A stretch of DNA of 64,000 nt from Acidimicrobiales bacterium. GTDB lineage: Bacteria; Actinomycetota; Acidimicrobiia; Acidimicrobiales; JAUJNH01. This document shows, piece by piece, positions 7,569-16,818 of this stretch; position 1 is the stretch's first letter, and each line of letters starts with the position of its first letter. The translations under genes and the position numbers were made by a program. The DNA lies in NCBI GenBank assembly GCA_030448245.1, contig JAUJNH010000006.1:79788-143787 (forward strand), written 5' to 3'. The notes under the pieces were generated by a model, which did not search any database, had not been told where the DNA came from, and saw only the letters and a list, made by a program, of their open reading frames with translations.

Positions 7569-8957
7569 TCAGGTGCAGTCGTCGCCGAGCGCCGCATCGG
7601 CAAGGGACCCGCTGCGCCGGAGCGCATCCGGGGCGGCCAGGAACTGAGCGGAACGCCACGACCAGAGCCGGCCGGGGTTCTGGTCGATGTCATCAGGCCG
7701 GTTGTTCCAGCAGGTGGTCGAGCGGAAGAGGGCTCCTTCGGCGTTGAGCGCAACGCTCCAGACGGCAGCCACGATGGCCAGAGCGACGACGGCCGGCACC
7801 CGCCGACCAGCCGACGTGGCAGCACGCCGCTTCTCGGCCAGCCAGTCGATCGTCGGCACGGCGAGCGCTGCGAAGTACACGAGCAGGTCGCTCGACAACC
7901 GCGGTCCATAGCTGTGCCCACCCCACCACGCCTCGGCCGACAACGCAGCCGTCGTGACCAGGCCCGCAGCAACCGTTGCACCCAGGACGGCGTCCAGCGC
8001 TCCCAAGCCCTCGGGACCTCGGATCGTCGTCCGGAACAGCCGGGCACCGGCAAGGATCACGATCGGACAGAAGACGAGGAGGCCTCGACTCGGGCTGACG
8101 AGGGTCCCTCCGAGCCCCTCGAGGTAGCCCGAGTCGAGGCCGAGCCTCCCGCCCGAGTAGTAGGGCGGGAGGACAGAACCCCAGGTCCGGCCGTTCACCA
8201 CCAGCCATGGGAGGGCCACGAGGGCTGCGCCCCCGAGGTAGGGAAGAAGGACCTGCCGCTGCTTCCAGATCACCCATGTCGAAAAGGCGACGACGGTGAG
8301 CGCGTGGGTCGGTCGCGTCATGTAGGACACAGCCACCGCCACACCGAGCAGGGCCGCAACCCGCCTTCCGGCGGTTGGAGCCCGGGCCAGGCGCTGGGCC
8401 AGCAGCACTGCCGCTGCCGCGGCGACCAGGCCCGGTCCGTGCTGCCACAAGGAGCGGCTCACGGTCGACCAGGCAGAGGTCCCGAGGGCGAAGATCCCGG
8501 CAACGAGGAGCGCCAACCTCCGCCGACGACCGACATCTCCGGTCAACCGGTCGAAGGCGATCATGGCCACCAGCACCACGGCCAGAGCGGTCACGGGAGC
8601 CGCAACCGCCAGCTGCAACAGCGCGTTGAAGCGGGTGCCGCTCGTGAGCAGCGAGTAGCTGCCAGGACCCAGTCCGACGGCGCTGGAGAGATCGAGGACG
8701 ATGATGGCTGGGACGAAGAGAACGGCGGGTAGCCACGGATAGCGATTGACATGCGCCCCCGAGGGAGTGGCCTGAGGTCCGTGATGCCCGTCGATCGCCG
8801 GGTCGCCGTGGAATGCCTCGAGCGCCAGGGAGCGATCGTGAACCATCGCCCAGGCAGTCGCCGGGTAGGCGTAGGAATCGGTGTTCTGGACCACGGGGCT
8901 CAGGCCATAGGCGACGGTGATCACGACGAACAGCCCGACGAGCGTCGCGGTGCGCAC
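7569..8957 (-). CDS. Polytopic membrane protein, glycosyltransferase-C-like
   Basis: The 462-residue protein starts with a hydrophobic segment (TATLVGLFVVITVAYGL) and has about ten predicted membrane segments. A short loop after the first helix carries QNTDSYAYPA, and a periplasmic-type loop PPYYSGGRLGLDSGYLEGL follows the middle helices. The layout resembles GT-C mannosyltransferase-like proteins that use polyprenyl-linked sugars, but no residue proves it. The start is GTG at 8957. It faces away from the ABC transporter remnant that opens the accessory region and is probably the last intact gene of the left chromosomal block. Confidence 0.6.
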   Translation of the reverse strand: MRTATLVGLFVVITVAYGLSPVVQNTDSYAYPATAWAMVHDRSLALEAFHGDPAIDGHHGPQATPSGAHVNRYPWLPAVLFVPAIIVLDLSSAVGLGPGSYSLLTSGTRFNALLQLAVAAPVTALAVVLVAMIAFDRLTGDVGRRRRLALLVAGIFALGTSAWSTVSRSLWQHGPGLVAAAAAVLLAQRLARAPTAGRRVAALLGVAVAVSYMTRPTHALTVVAFSTWVIWKQRQVLLPYLGGAALVALPWLVVNGRTWGSVLPPYYSGGRLGLDSGYLEGLGGTLVSPSRGLLVFCPIVILAGARLFRTTIRGPEGLGALDAVLGATVAAGLVTTAALSAEAWWGGHSYGPRLSSDLLVYFAALAVPTIDWLAEKRRAATSAGRRVPAVVALAIVAAVWSVALNAEGALFRSTTCWNNRPDDIDQNPGRLWSWRSAQFLAAPDALRRSGSLADAALGDDCT

Positions 8958-8997
8958 GTCCGAACCCTAACGGGGCCTCCCAACGCGGCTCATTGGG

Positions 8998-9562
8998 GGG
9001 CTCGAGCCGCCGTCGGCCGGACATGTGCGGGTGCACGGGGTCGACCTCGACGGGTTGTCCCCGGGCCAGATGGCGGCCCTGCGCCGCACCCAGGTGGGCT
9101 ACGTCTTCCAGCGGCTGAACCTGGTGCCGAGCCTGACCGCGCTCGAGAACGTCATGTTGCCGCTCGAGCTTGACGGCATGAGCAGGAGGCTGGCCAGGGC
9201 CGAAGCCGAAGCGGCGCTGGGCGCGGCAGGCCTGGCCGGGCCCTGGGACCGCTACCCGGACGACTTCTCCGGGGGGCAGCAGCAGCGCATCGCCATCGCC
9301 CGGGCCACTGTCGGCAGCCGGTCGCTCCTCCTCGCCGACGAGCCAACGGGGTCGCTGGACACCGTCAACGCCGAGCTCGTCGTCGAGCTGTTGACCGAGC
9401 TCTGCGTGAGCCGGGGCACCGGCGGTCGTCCTCGTCACCCACGAGCCCCGGTTCGCCGCCTTCGCCGACCGGGTCGTGTTCCTGCGCGACGGCCGGGTCG
9501 CCGACCAGACCAGGGCGACCGACCGCGTCACCTCCGATCCCGTCTCGACCGCGGCTCGATGA
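8998..9562 (+). pseudogene. ABC transporter ATP-binding protein, truncated and frameshifted
   Basis: The frame starts abruptly inside the ATPase domain, at LEPPSAGHVRVHGVDLDGL, and lacks everything before it including the Walker A P-loop. What remains is the Q-loop (VGYVFQRLNLVPSLTALEN), the signature FSGGQQQRIAIARA, Walker B LLLADEPTGSLD and the H-loop. The H-loop (VVLVTHEPRF) is only reached after a one-base shift near 9419-9421. The type is LolD/MacB-like, which pairs with FtsX-type permeases. Its terminal TGA overlaps the ATG of the permease (ATGA), preserving the ancestral operon join. It cannot make a working ATPase. Confidence 0.85.
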
Positions 9563-11503
9563 TCATGGGGGCGCGGGTGAACGTCCATCGTGCCGCGGCC
9601 CGGCTGGCGGGCCGCGAGCTGCGCCGGCGGCCGTGGCGCACGGCGCTGGTGGTGCTCCTCGTGGCCGCGCCGGTCGCCGCCATGGTGCTGGCCTCCAGCC
9701 TCCTGCGCACCGCGCGTCCTCCTTTCGACCTGGAGGAGCGATCGACCTTCGGCCTGGCCGACGCCCTCGTCAGGGTCCGACCGGCCGCCCTTCGGGCCGT
9801 CGTCCTCTGGCAGGGTGCGTGGTCGGGCCTGCTCGGCAGCGCCGTGGGTCTGGTGATGGGCGGTCTCGGCCTGGCCGCGGCATGGCCCCATTCCGACCGC
9901 TTCCTCTCCTACGAGCCGCGCTGGTTCACCGTTCGAGCTGCAGATCTCGTGCCGATCGTCATGCTCGGTGCCGTCACCGCGCTGCTCGCCTCGTCGCAGC
10001 CGGCCCGATCGGTGAGCCGGCTCAGCATCCTCACGTCGCTCGCCGGCCGGCGGCCTCTGGCCCCTGTGCGCCCGCGGGTGGTGGTCGTCGGGATCGCGGC
10101 CATGTCCACCGGCACCGCCTTCCTCGCCGTGGCCACGGTCGGTGGCGAGGGGGGCGGAGCACCCAACCTGTGCGTCGGGATCAGCGTGCTCGGCGGGCTC
10201 GGGCTGCTGTTCGGGTCATCGGCGGTGGCGCCGGCGGTCGTCGGCCTCTTCGATCCGCTGGCCCGGCGCTTCCGGGGCAGCCCACTCCTCGCCCTGCGCA
10301 GCCTGGGCCGCCAGCGGGCCCGCACCGGGGCGGTGGTCGCCGCCGTCTGCGCCGCCGCCGCCCTGGGCCGTGGCCGCCAGCGCCATCCTGGTCTCGGTGG
10401 ATGAGGGCAACCAGGCCTACGTCCCGGCGAACCTCGCGCTCGTGCAGCGGCACAGCCTCGTCGAGCGAGCGACGCCGCTCGAGCCGGTACCACCGTTCGA
10501 CCCGGGGCAGTCGCCATCGGACCCGCCCCTGGCCCCCCGCTCGGAGCGGCTGGCCGAGGACGACCTTGCGGCCGTTGCCGGCGTCCTCCCGGGGGCGAGG
10601 CGCGTCGAGGTGGCCTACCCCTACGGGTTCCTCATCGCCACCCCCGAGGTGCTCGACACCTTTGAGATCGACGCGGCCACCCGGCGCCTCCTGAGCCAGC
10701 ACGGCGCGGTGCGAACCGGATGGCAGGACGAGACCGACCACGCGCGGCTGGCCGAGTACGGGAGTCCCTCTGGGGCCGGGCGAGGCCAGGACGGCAGCCC
10801 GTTCCAAGCCCAGGTGCAAGCGCTGGCTGAAGGTGCGGTGCGGGCACCCGCGAGCCGGTACACCTTCGTCAACCAGGCCACCCTCGTCAGCGTCGACCAG
10901 GCTGCTCGACACCAGCTGTCCGAGACCGGCCCGGCCGTCGCCTTTGTGTCCCCCCGACCCCTGACTGCCGCGCAGCGAGATCGGCTGAGCGACGTCCAGT
11001 CGGCGAACCGTGACTCCGGTCTCCGCCTCGCCTCGGCCTCGGCGCCGACGTACCCCTCCGACCGGTCCTTCGTCACCATCACGGCCGCCGACCCGGACCA
11101 GGTGCCCACCTTCGTGATCTACGCCGTGTTCGACGGGCTCGCCCTGCTGTTCACCGGCTTCGTGATCGTCGTCGGCCTGGCCCTGGCCGCAGCCGAGACC
11201 CGAGAGGAGGTCGAGGTGCTCACCGCCGTCGGCGCCTCGCCGTCGAGCCTGCGGCGCCTCGCCGCCACCAAGGCCGCCCTCCTGGCCGGCGCCGGCGTCG
11301 TGCTCGCCCTGCCCACGGGCCTCATCCCGGTCTGGGTCGTCCGCAACGCCTCCAGCGGCTCCAGCCGTTTCATCCTGCCGTGGGCCTCCCTGGGCCTCCT
11401 CGTCCTCGTCCTGCCCGCCACGCTGGCGCTCCTCGCCCTCGGCGGATCCGCGGTCCACGCCCGCTTCAGCCCGGTCACCGCCTCGACGATGACCGCCGAC
11501 TGA
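9559..11503 (+). pseudogene. FtsX/MacB-like ABC permease, broken
   Basis: The reading frame from ATG 9559 begins like a MacB-type permease (RPWRTALVVLLVAAPVAAMVLA). It jumps at about residue 75 from an N-terminal extracytoplasmic start to a mid-protein membrane segment (LWQGAWSGLLGSAVGLV), which implies a large internal deletion. Near 10365 a one-base shift is needed to continue into the frame that ends at 11503. That frame holds a second extracytoplasmic domain and the terminal FtsX helices (FVIYAVFDGLALLFTGFVIV, then LALAAAETREEVEVL). Together with the truncated ATPase it is a dead export or lipoprotein-release-type transporter. Confidence 0.8.
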
Positions 11504-11533
11504 CCGGCTGGGGTCCGAGGCCGCCGGTCGAGG

Positions 11534-11923
11534 TCAGGCCAGGCGGGCCAGGACTGAGGCCGCCAGCTCCTTGAGGGGCCCGATGTCGCGGGCGGCGGCG
11601 CTCGTGTGGACCAGCATCACGGTGTGCAGGCCCTGGCGGGTCGTCACGTTGCAGCTCGGTCCCGCCCTTGGGAGCCGCCGTCACCAGGAAGCGGCCCATG
11701 TCACCGATGCCGTCGAGCGGCTTCTCGTCGTTCCAGTTGCGGGACTCCCACAGGGCTGCCGCGTTGCGATCGTGGAGCCGGCCCACTCGCGCTCGACCTG
11801 GCTGCGGTGAAGGGCGAAGCCGGTCGCCGCGCGTCGCGTCCGCAAGCCGGGACAACCGTGGCTCGGGGTCGAGTTCGAGTGCATGCTCGCTGCAGCTGCC
11901 CCCAACGTGATGGACGTCCCCAT
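11534..11923 (-). pseudogene. Remnant of a small secreted or lipoprotein-like gene
   Basis: Coding-like segments alternate between frames. One frame gives ATGFALHRSQVEREWAG, another gives RNWNDEKPLDGIGDMGRFLV, and a third gives TRQGLHTVMLVHTSAAARDI ending in LKELAASVLARLA and TGA at 11534. At least two frameshifts are required, one near 11655. The pattern of an internal Gly-rich GIGD segment followed by a short strand and a terminal amphipathic helix is like DUF3558-type small lipoproteins, but this is only resemblance. No intact start or signal peptide was found. Confidence 0.4.
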
Positions 11924-12236
11924 CGCATAGACCCGGCCTCCTACGCGTCTACAGGTGCGGCTTGAGCCGAGGCCGGATCAGACGGGTGTTCGCGAGCGTC
12001 CCTGACCGGCACTTTCGGGCGCAGGCGCTCGCTGGTGACGCCGCGTTATTGGGCGCATGTTATGGGCGGGGCGGCCACGAAGGATCGCCGGATATCGAGC
12101 GCTTGGCGCCGTCCCCCGGACCCGGCGTTCGGCGGGAAGGACAGCTGCGTACACCGGCCGGCGTCGGGGACATTGGCAGCGGCGCGGGCGACCCGACGGT
12201 GTGCCGGACGGAAGGTATGACCCAATGGCGGCTTGC
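11924..12236. other. Intergenic stretch with no recognised gene
   Basis: No open frame here has a plausible start, ribosome site and family resemblance. Around 11985-12060 there is text similar to the dispersed repeat (a CGGCACTTTCGGGCG block followed by GCGCTCGCTGG and a TTATTGGGCGC end), but the match is too weak to call a copy. The stretch lies downstream of the broken aroA. Confidence 0.4.
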
Positions 12237-13531
12237 TCATGCCGATCCCTGACAGAGCCTCGTCAGGGTGGCCCAGAACCCCGGAAAGGTCTTCGCGGCA
12301 CACTCAGGGTCTGCGATTTGGATGCCGGATGCCCGTAAGCCCAAGAGGGCGAAGCTCATTGCCATACGGTGGTCGCCGTAGGTCTCGATGGTGGCTGGGC
12401 GTGGCCTGCCGGGATGGATCACGAAGCCGTCAGCAGTCTCTTCGGCCGTCACGCCGCAACGCTCTAGTTCGATGACGGGGTGAGCGATGCGGTTCGTCTC
12501 CTTGTGACGAATGAAGCCGATGCCTCGCACCGTCGTCGGGCTGTCGGCGTGTACGGCTACGGCGGCCAGCGTCTGGGCGGTGTCGGAGAGGTCAGCAAGG
12601 TTCACGTCGACGCCGCGAAGGGTGCCCGTTCCTCGGACGGTGATGGAGGATGGCGTTCGCTCGACCTCGGCTCCCATCTGCTCCAGGATGTCAACGAAAC
12701 GAACGTCTCCCTGGACAGACGCTGCGGTCAGTCCGGGGACCGTGACCGAGCCGCCAGTGATGGCCGCCGCAGCAAAGAAGTACGCGGCAGCGGAGGCGTC
12801 CGGCTCCACTTCAAAGGCCGCTGGTTCGTATCCCGTCGGAGTGATGACGAAGCGCTGGTATCCGTCCTGTTCGACGGCGGCGCCGAAAGCTCGCATCACC
12901 GCAACGGTCATGTCCAGGTACGGTCGAGAAACGGCTTGGCCCTGCACCACGACGGTCAGCACGCCACCCGCTCGAGGTCCGGCCAGGAGGAGGCCCGACA
13001 CGAACTGGCTGGATGCAGACGTGCTCACTGTGACCGACCCCCCGGCATGCCGCGAGCGTCGACAACCACCGGCAGGTGGCCTGGCTGGCCCTCGCTGCTG
13101 ATGGTCACGCCCAGGGTGCGCAATGCATGAAGGCTTGGACCCATGGGACGCCCCCGCAGAGGCGGCGATCCGTCGAGTCGGTACTCGCCTTCGCCCAAGG
13201 CCAAGATCGGCAGCAGGAATCTCGCAGTCGTGCCGGACAGCCGAGCGTCCAGCTCGACAGGCCCTGGCGCGAGCCCGGCCACGCCGTCAACCGTCACACC
13301 GTTGGCCTCCGCCTGCAGGACGGCCCCGAGACGACCGAGGCAGTCGATCATCGCATCGGTGTCATCGGCTTCGAGCGCTCCACCGACGTAACTTCTGCCC
13401 GCCGCTAGGGCCGCCGCCACCAACGCCCGGTTGGTCCAGCTCTTCGAGCCCGGCAACTGCACGACTCCGCGGACCGGCCCCGAGACAGGCTGAACCTCAT
13501 AGGCGTCACCCATGGGGAGATACTGACCCAA
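12237..13531 (-). pseudogene. aroA: 3-phosphoshikimate 1-carboxyvinyltransferase (EPSP synthase), frameshifted
   Basis: Two abutting frames together encode a complete EPSP synthase of about 430 residues, which would join shikimate-3-phosphate and PEP in aromatic amino acid synthesis. The first part (from ATG 13531) has LPGSKSWTNRALVAAAL, the GTTARFLLPILALG motif and DGSPPLRGRPMGPSLHALR. The second, ending at 12237, has SSQFVSGLLLA, FVDILEQMGAEVE, the RHKETNRIAHPV motif and YGDHRMAMSFALLGLR. The break falls at a run of six G (six C on the plus strand, 13038-13043); one more G restores the frame as GMPGG-SVTVSTSAS. No motif is missing on either side, so the break is recent or is a sequencing error. 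Confidence 0.85.
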
Positions 13532-13912
13532 CCGCGGTGGAACGAGAGCCTAGATGTCTGTCGTCCGGCCGACCTCGCGATCAGGTGGATCCGTTGACTC
13601 TCGTCGACCTGCCGGCGCACAGACGCCATAGGGGGCACGAGAGTCCATCGCCCCGGGGCGCTCGACGTGGGATGACGAGGCGCCAGAGTTCGGCACCTCC
13701 TGCGCGCTCGGTAACCGCCGACGCTGGCTCTCCTTCGCGCAGTGATGCGAGTGACTTCTCTCAGCACTGCGGCCGAGCTGAGACAGTCCATCGGCCTCAA
13801 AAAGAACCGGGATTCGACCAGCAAGTTCCAGTGGCCCATCATCGCTCGCTCGTTCCAAGAGGCTAAACGCGAGCACATGCCCGTCGCTCGGCGTGCCTCG
13901 GCTCGTGCTGCT
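13532..13912. other. Intergenic stretch containing a dispersed repeat copy
   Basis: No convincing gene lies here. A long minus-strand frame runs through but has no family resemblance and continues antisense into repeat-like DNA. The only structure noted is the dispersed repeat at 13686-13715, about 155 bases upstream of the aroA start. Confidence 0.4.
13686..13715 (+). repeat. Dispersed directional repeat, copy 1
   Basis: This copy reads GAGTTCGGCACCTCC then TGCGCGCTCGGTAAC. It shares with the copy at 21055-21134 the block CGGCACCTCCTGC, one differing base, and CGCTCGGTAA. It stands to the right of the aroA unit and to the left of the phosphotransferase unit. Confidence 0.7.
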
Positions 13913-14662
13913 TCACGGCTGTGATCGCAGTACAGCAATCTCGGGCATCTCCTCGAGCGGGCCGAAGCCGTGCTCGACCAGCCAGCGGACCCCAAGCAGG
14001 CATCGCAACGACCACCATGCGCGGATCAAGTCGGGGTTGACCTCGGTGCCGTAGCCGGAAACGACGTCGCCAAGGTGCTCCTCGTGTGCGAGAGTCAGGG
14101 TGGCGAGGTCGAACATTGCGTCGCCCTGGGACGCCTCGGACCAGTCGCTGATGCCGGTGACCTCGTCACCGTCGACGAAGACGTGGGTGATCTGCAGGTC
14201 GCCGTGGATGAACACCGGCGTCCGCGGCCGGAGCGCAGTCTCGGCGAACCGGCGGTTGCGAGTGACCACGTCGGTAGGAAGGAGGTCCTTGGCGACGAGC
14301 CACTCGCACTCGGCAGCGAGCTGCGATGCGAGCTCGTCTCGGCTCCGACCCGGCCATGGCGGAAGCGGCGCGTCATGCAGCGTCCGGACGGCCGCACCCG
14401 CCGCGGCCCACGCCGCTCGCGACGCGGTGGACGGCTCCTGCAGCCGGCCGAGTGGCCTCCCCGGAACGGCGGCGAGCGCCAGCACGGGCGGCTTCCGCCA
14501 CAGGATCTTCGGGGTCGGGACCGGCGCCATGGCCAACGCGTCGACCTCGAGGTCGGTGCGCGTCTGATCAGCGTCGATCTTCAGGAACACGTCGCCGACG
14601 CGCAAGGTGGCGCGCTCGTTATGGGCGACGACGACTTCGACCTTGTCCACGTCGGCCATCAT
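13913..14662 (-). CDS. Phosphotransferase family protein (aminoglycoside/choline-kinase-like)
   Basis: The 249-residue protein has the APH-fold catalytic loop FIHGDLQITHVFVDG (His153, Asp155, with His160 where Asn is usual) and the metal-binding ISDWSEASQGDAMFDLATL with Asp173. The N-lobe is short: RATLRVGDVFLKID supplies the nucleotide-binding Lys. Such enzymes phosphorylate small molecules such as aminoglycosides, macrolides or homoserine; the substrate cannot be read from sequence. The ATG at 14662 is accepted. The gene is complete and lies alone between two repeat copies, consistent with a mobile single-gene unit. Confidence 0.8.
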   Translation of the reverse strand: MMADVDKVEVVVAHNERATLRVGDVFLKIDADQTRTDLEVDALAMAPVPTPKILWRKPPVLALAAVPGRPLGRLQEPSTASRAAWAAAGAAVRTLHDAPLPPWPGRSRDELASQLAAECEWLVAKDLLPTDVVTRNRRFAETALRPRTPVFIHGDLQITHVFVDGDEVTGISDWSEASQGDAMFDLATLTLAHEEHLGDVVSGYGTEVNPDLIRAWWSLRCLLGVRWLVEHGFGPLEEMPEIAVLRSQP

Positions 14663-14700
14663 CGCGGCCGACCGCCGATGTCGGCGGGTCCTTTCGCCTG

Positions 14701-14737
14701 CCGACTCGGGATCGGCACCAGCCGAGCGCTCGATAAC
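14701..14737 (+). repeat. Dispersed directional repeat, copy 2
   Basis: This copy reads CTCGGGATCGGCACCAGC then CGAGCGCTCGATAAC. It contains the palindrome CGAGCGCTCG. It begins 38 bases upstream of the minus-strand phosphotransferase start, at the right edge of that unit. Confidence 0.75.
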
Positions 14738-14869
14738 TGGCCGGACTCCTAACGATCATCGCCGCCGGCGAGGTCAGCGGTGCGTGTCAGTCGATCTTGT
14801 TGCACGGGCTTGGACCGGTCGGGCTTCGGCAGGCGTGGGGCACACGCAAAGCCCGGCAGTCCAGCTGGG

Positions 14870-15415
14870 CTACGGGACGGCTTGCCCGGGGAAGGGCCGG
14901 CGGGCCCAGGCAGAGACGTAGCCGTCGAGGGCAGAGGCGAGGTCGGCGAGGGACGCTCCGGCCTGCACTGCCTGACACCAGCGGGCGAAGGCCCCTTCCA
15001 CTGGCTCCGTCTCATCATCGATTGGACGATCTGCGGCGACCCAACTGACCAGGTGCCGCGCCGTGCCGACGATGAGCGTCGGTCGGTCCGTCATGTCGCT
15101 GGCGGCGAGCGGCGATAGACGATCATCGACGGCCTGGAGATCGGCCCGCGCACGATCTCGATCAACGGCGAGCGCCTGCTGGTAGAGGAGCCGGGCTTCT
15201 TCTTGAGCGTCAGGGGACTGGACGGTCCGTCGAAGGAACGAAGTGGCGTACCAGAGGCCGCCGACGACGCCAGCGAAAAGCCCGAGGGGGCCGTCGTGGC
15301 GGCGGGCGTAGCGGAAGAGGTGGTTCTCGCTCGCGACCCCGAGCAGGTGTGGCTTGGCCATGATCGCAGCGACGGCCTCCAACTCGTTCGCGAGGCTCTG
15401 GGCCATGCGGACCAT
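14870..15415 (-). CDS. Hypothetical protein, mostly helical
   Basis: I do not recognise this 181-residue protein. It begins MVRMAQSLANELEAVAAIM and continues with NHLFRYARRHDGPLGLFAG, then one short hydrophobic stretch (LFAGVVGGLWYATSFL, about residues 46-61), a heptad-like segment (EEARLLYQQALAVDRDRARADLQ) and a helical C terminus. It could be a single-pass membrane protein with a cytoplasmic helical domain. It is alone between two repeat copies. The coding signal is fair, but the opposite strand is also open, so the call is moderate. Confidence 0.5.
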   Translation of the reverse strand: MVRMAQSLANELEAVAAIMAKPHLLGVASENHLFRYARRHDGPLGLFAGVVGGLWYATSFLRRTVQSPDAQEEARLLYQQALAVDRDRARADLQAVDDRLSPLAASDMTDRPTLIVGTARHLVSWVAADRPIDDETEPVEGAFARWCQAVQAGASLADLASALDGYVSAWARRPFPGQAVP

Positions 15416-15456
15416 GATGACCCGTCCTTCTGCCGACGTCTACGGACGGGGCCAAG

Positions 15457-15495
15457 ACCGCCCGGGATCGGCACGGTTGCGGCGCGAGGTATCGC
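15457..15495 (+). repeat. Dispersed directional repeat, copy 3
   Basis: This copy reads GACCGCCCGGGATCGGCAC then a diverged GGTTGCGGCGCGAGGTATCG. The left half matches the copies at 21707 and 25640 exactly over CCCGGGATCGGCAC. It lies 42 bases upstream of the minus-strand gene at its left. Confidence 0.65.
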
Positions 15496-15619
15496 GCCAG
15501 GATCCGTCCGGGAGCGGCTTCGGCGAGGGATGGGTCTGCGCGAGCCGCCCGTGGCTTCCGGTCGCTCCGCCGCAGCTGCAACTCAGGCCCAACGCCGTCA
15601 GAAGGACAACAATGGGCAC

Positions 15620-16759
15620 ATGCGAGCTCTCGCCACCTGGATTCGCGATCTCAAGAGCGAGCGGGACCCAGCACAGTTCCGTAGGATCAACCGCCGGGTG
15701 CTCGTCCCCGGGTTCGAGGCTCTTGATGTAGATGACTGCTTCGTTCGTGTAGCTGGTGTTGGCCCGGTCGGAGATCGACCGGGATCCACGCCGGAGTCAC
15801 AATCCGTCATGCTCTGGATGGATACGGCTGCAGCGCAAGACCTGCAGAGGCAACATGCGGTTGCTCAGGGACTGGGCGCGCTGTTGGCTCTCATCTCAGA
15901 TAGGCGCGTCGAAGTTGCAGCTTATGAAGCACCCCTAGTCATGGAAGGCCACCCTGAGCAGATCACCTTCGTCAGTTATGGGCAGGCTGCCGATCGGCGG
16001 ATGTACGGCCCTATCGAGGTTGACGTGTGCTCCGCGCTGACAACCTGGCTCGGAAATCTGGCATCGCTGGAGGGGGAAATCCTCGACGTGGTTGGGTCCG
16101 CCATCGACCTGCACTACGGCGCCGCTCTCCTGTTCGAGAAGGACGTGACTGCGGCCTACGTACTCCTCGTCGCAGCATTGGAGGCGTTATCCAGGCGGTT
16201 CGGCTCACCGCCCACCGCGTGGGAAGACTGGGAGCAAAGTACAGCGTGGGACGGGTTCGCGAGTAAGGCTGGTCTGACGGAAGAGCAGGCCGAGGCACTC
16301 CGCGACCGCCTCATGAAGGACCGGAATTTGCGACTTCGAGAGACATTCGCCCGGTACGGTGCCGAGCGCATCCCCGATTCGTTCTGGAGCAAGCCCTGGC
16401 GAGAGTGGCTGTTTGGCGTGGAGATGCAGGGCAGCTCGAGTCGCTACATAGAGGGCAACTGGCAGGAGCCACGGGCGATGAGCGATTTCCTGTCGGATGA
16501 CCGAGACGTACTGCGGAACAAACTCAGGCGCACATACGACGTGCGGTCAGGGTTCGTCCACGAGGGTGGCCGGTCGGTCCATTTGATGACCGAGTTCGAA
16601 GCCAGGATCGGACCCGATGATACCGAGGGACCACTGTCTTTCCCGGTACTTCGGTCAATCGTCACGGAGCTCATCAAGCTCGAGGTGGCTGAGGAAGCGT
16701 CGGCTTCCGAGCTTCCCAACATTCGACTGACCCATGTTATACATCGAGAAGAGGCGTAG
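15620..16759 (+). CDS. HEPN-domain protein (Apea-like), possible ribonuclease
   Basis: The 379-residue protein has an uncharacterised N-terminal half and a helical C-terminal half typical of Apea-like HEPN domains. A helix AAYVLLVAALEALSRRFG (about 180-197) is followed near 300-315 by the helix with the RX4H motif, YDVRSGFVHEGG (Arg309, His314), the catalytic pair of HEPN RNases. HEPN proteins often act in toxin-antitoxin or phage-defence systems, but many are only helical scaffolds, so RNase activity is an inference. ATG 15620 is chosen because resemblance starts there. Codon use is visibly less GC-biased than in the housekeeping genes, suggesting transfer. Confidence 0.65.
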   Translation: MRALATWIRDLKSERDPAQFRRINRRVLVPGFEALDVDDCFVRVAGVGPVGDRPGSTPESQSVMLWMDTAAAQDLQRQHAVAQGLGALLALISDRRVEVAAYEAPLVMEGHPEQITFVSYGQAADRRMYGPIEVDVCSALTTWLGNLASLEGEILDVVGSAIDLHYGAALLFEKDVTAAYVLLVAALEALSRRFGSPPTAWEDWEQSTAWDGFASKAGLTEEQAEALRDRLMKDRNLRLRETFARYGAERIPDSFWSKPWREWLFGVEMQGSSSRYIEGNWQEPRAMSDFLSDDRDVLRNKLRRTYDVRSGFVHEGGRSVHLMTEFEARIGPDDTEGPLSFPVLRSIVTELIKLEVAEEASASELPNIRLTHVIHREEA

Positions 16760-16780
16760 CTCATCGGACTGACAGCCGGC

Positions 16781-16815
16781 CGCACGAGTTCGGCACCAGC
16801 CGGGCGCTCGGTAAC
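16781..16815 (+). repeat. Dispersed directional repeat, copy 4
   Basis: This copy reads CGCACGAGTTCGGCACCAGC then CGGGCGCTCGGTAAC and begins 21 bases after the stop of the HEPN gene. It differs from copy 2 at only a few positions in the 3' half. Confidence 0.75.
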
Positions 16816-16818
16816 TCA

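Noticed and set aside
7554-8732. Plus-strand frame of 392 residues
   Set aside because: It is antisense to a membrane protein with clear hydrophobic segments, and is itself rich in Arg, Gly, Pro and Gln without a fold pattern.
13030-13050. Programmed ribosomal frameshift in aroA
   Set aside because: A slippery G run alone is not enough: no downstream pseudoknot or Shine-Dalgarno-like stimulator is visible, and no EPSP synthase is known to use one. A simple indel or read error is more likely.
13405-13995. Minus-strand frame of 196 residues overlapping the repeat
   Set aside because: It overlaps both aroA and the phosphotransferase in other frames, is rich in Arg and Ser, and has no family resemblance.
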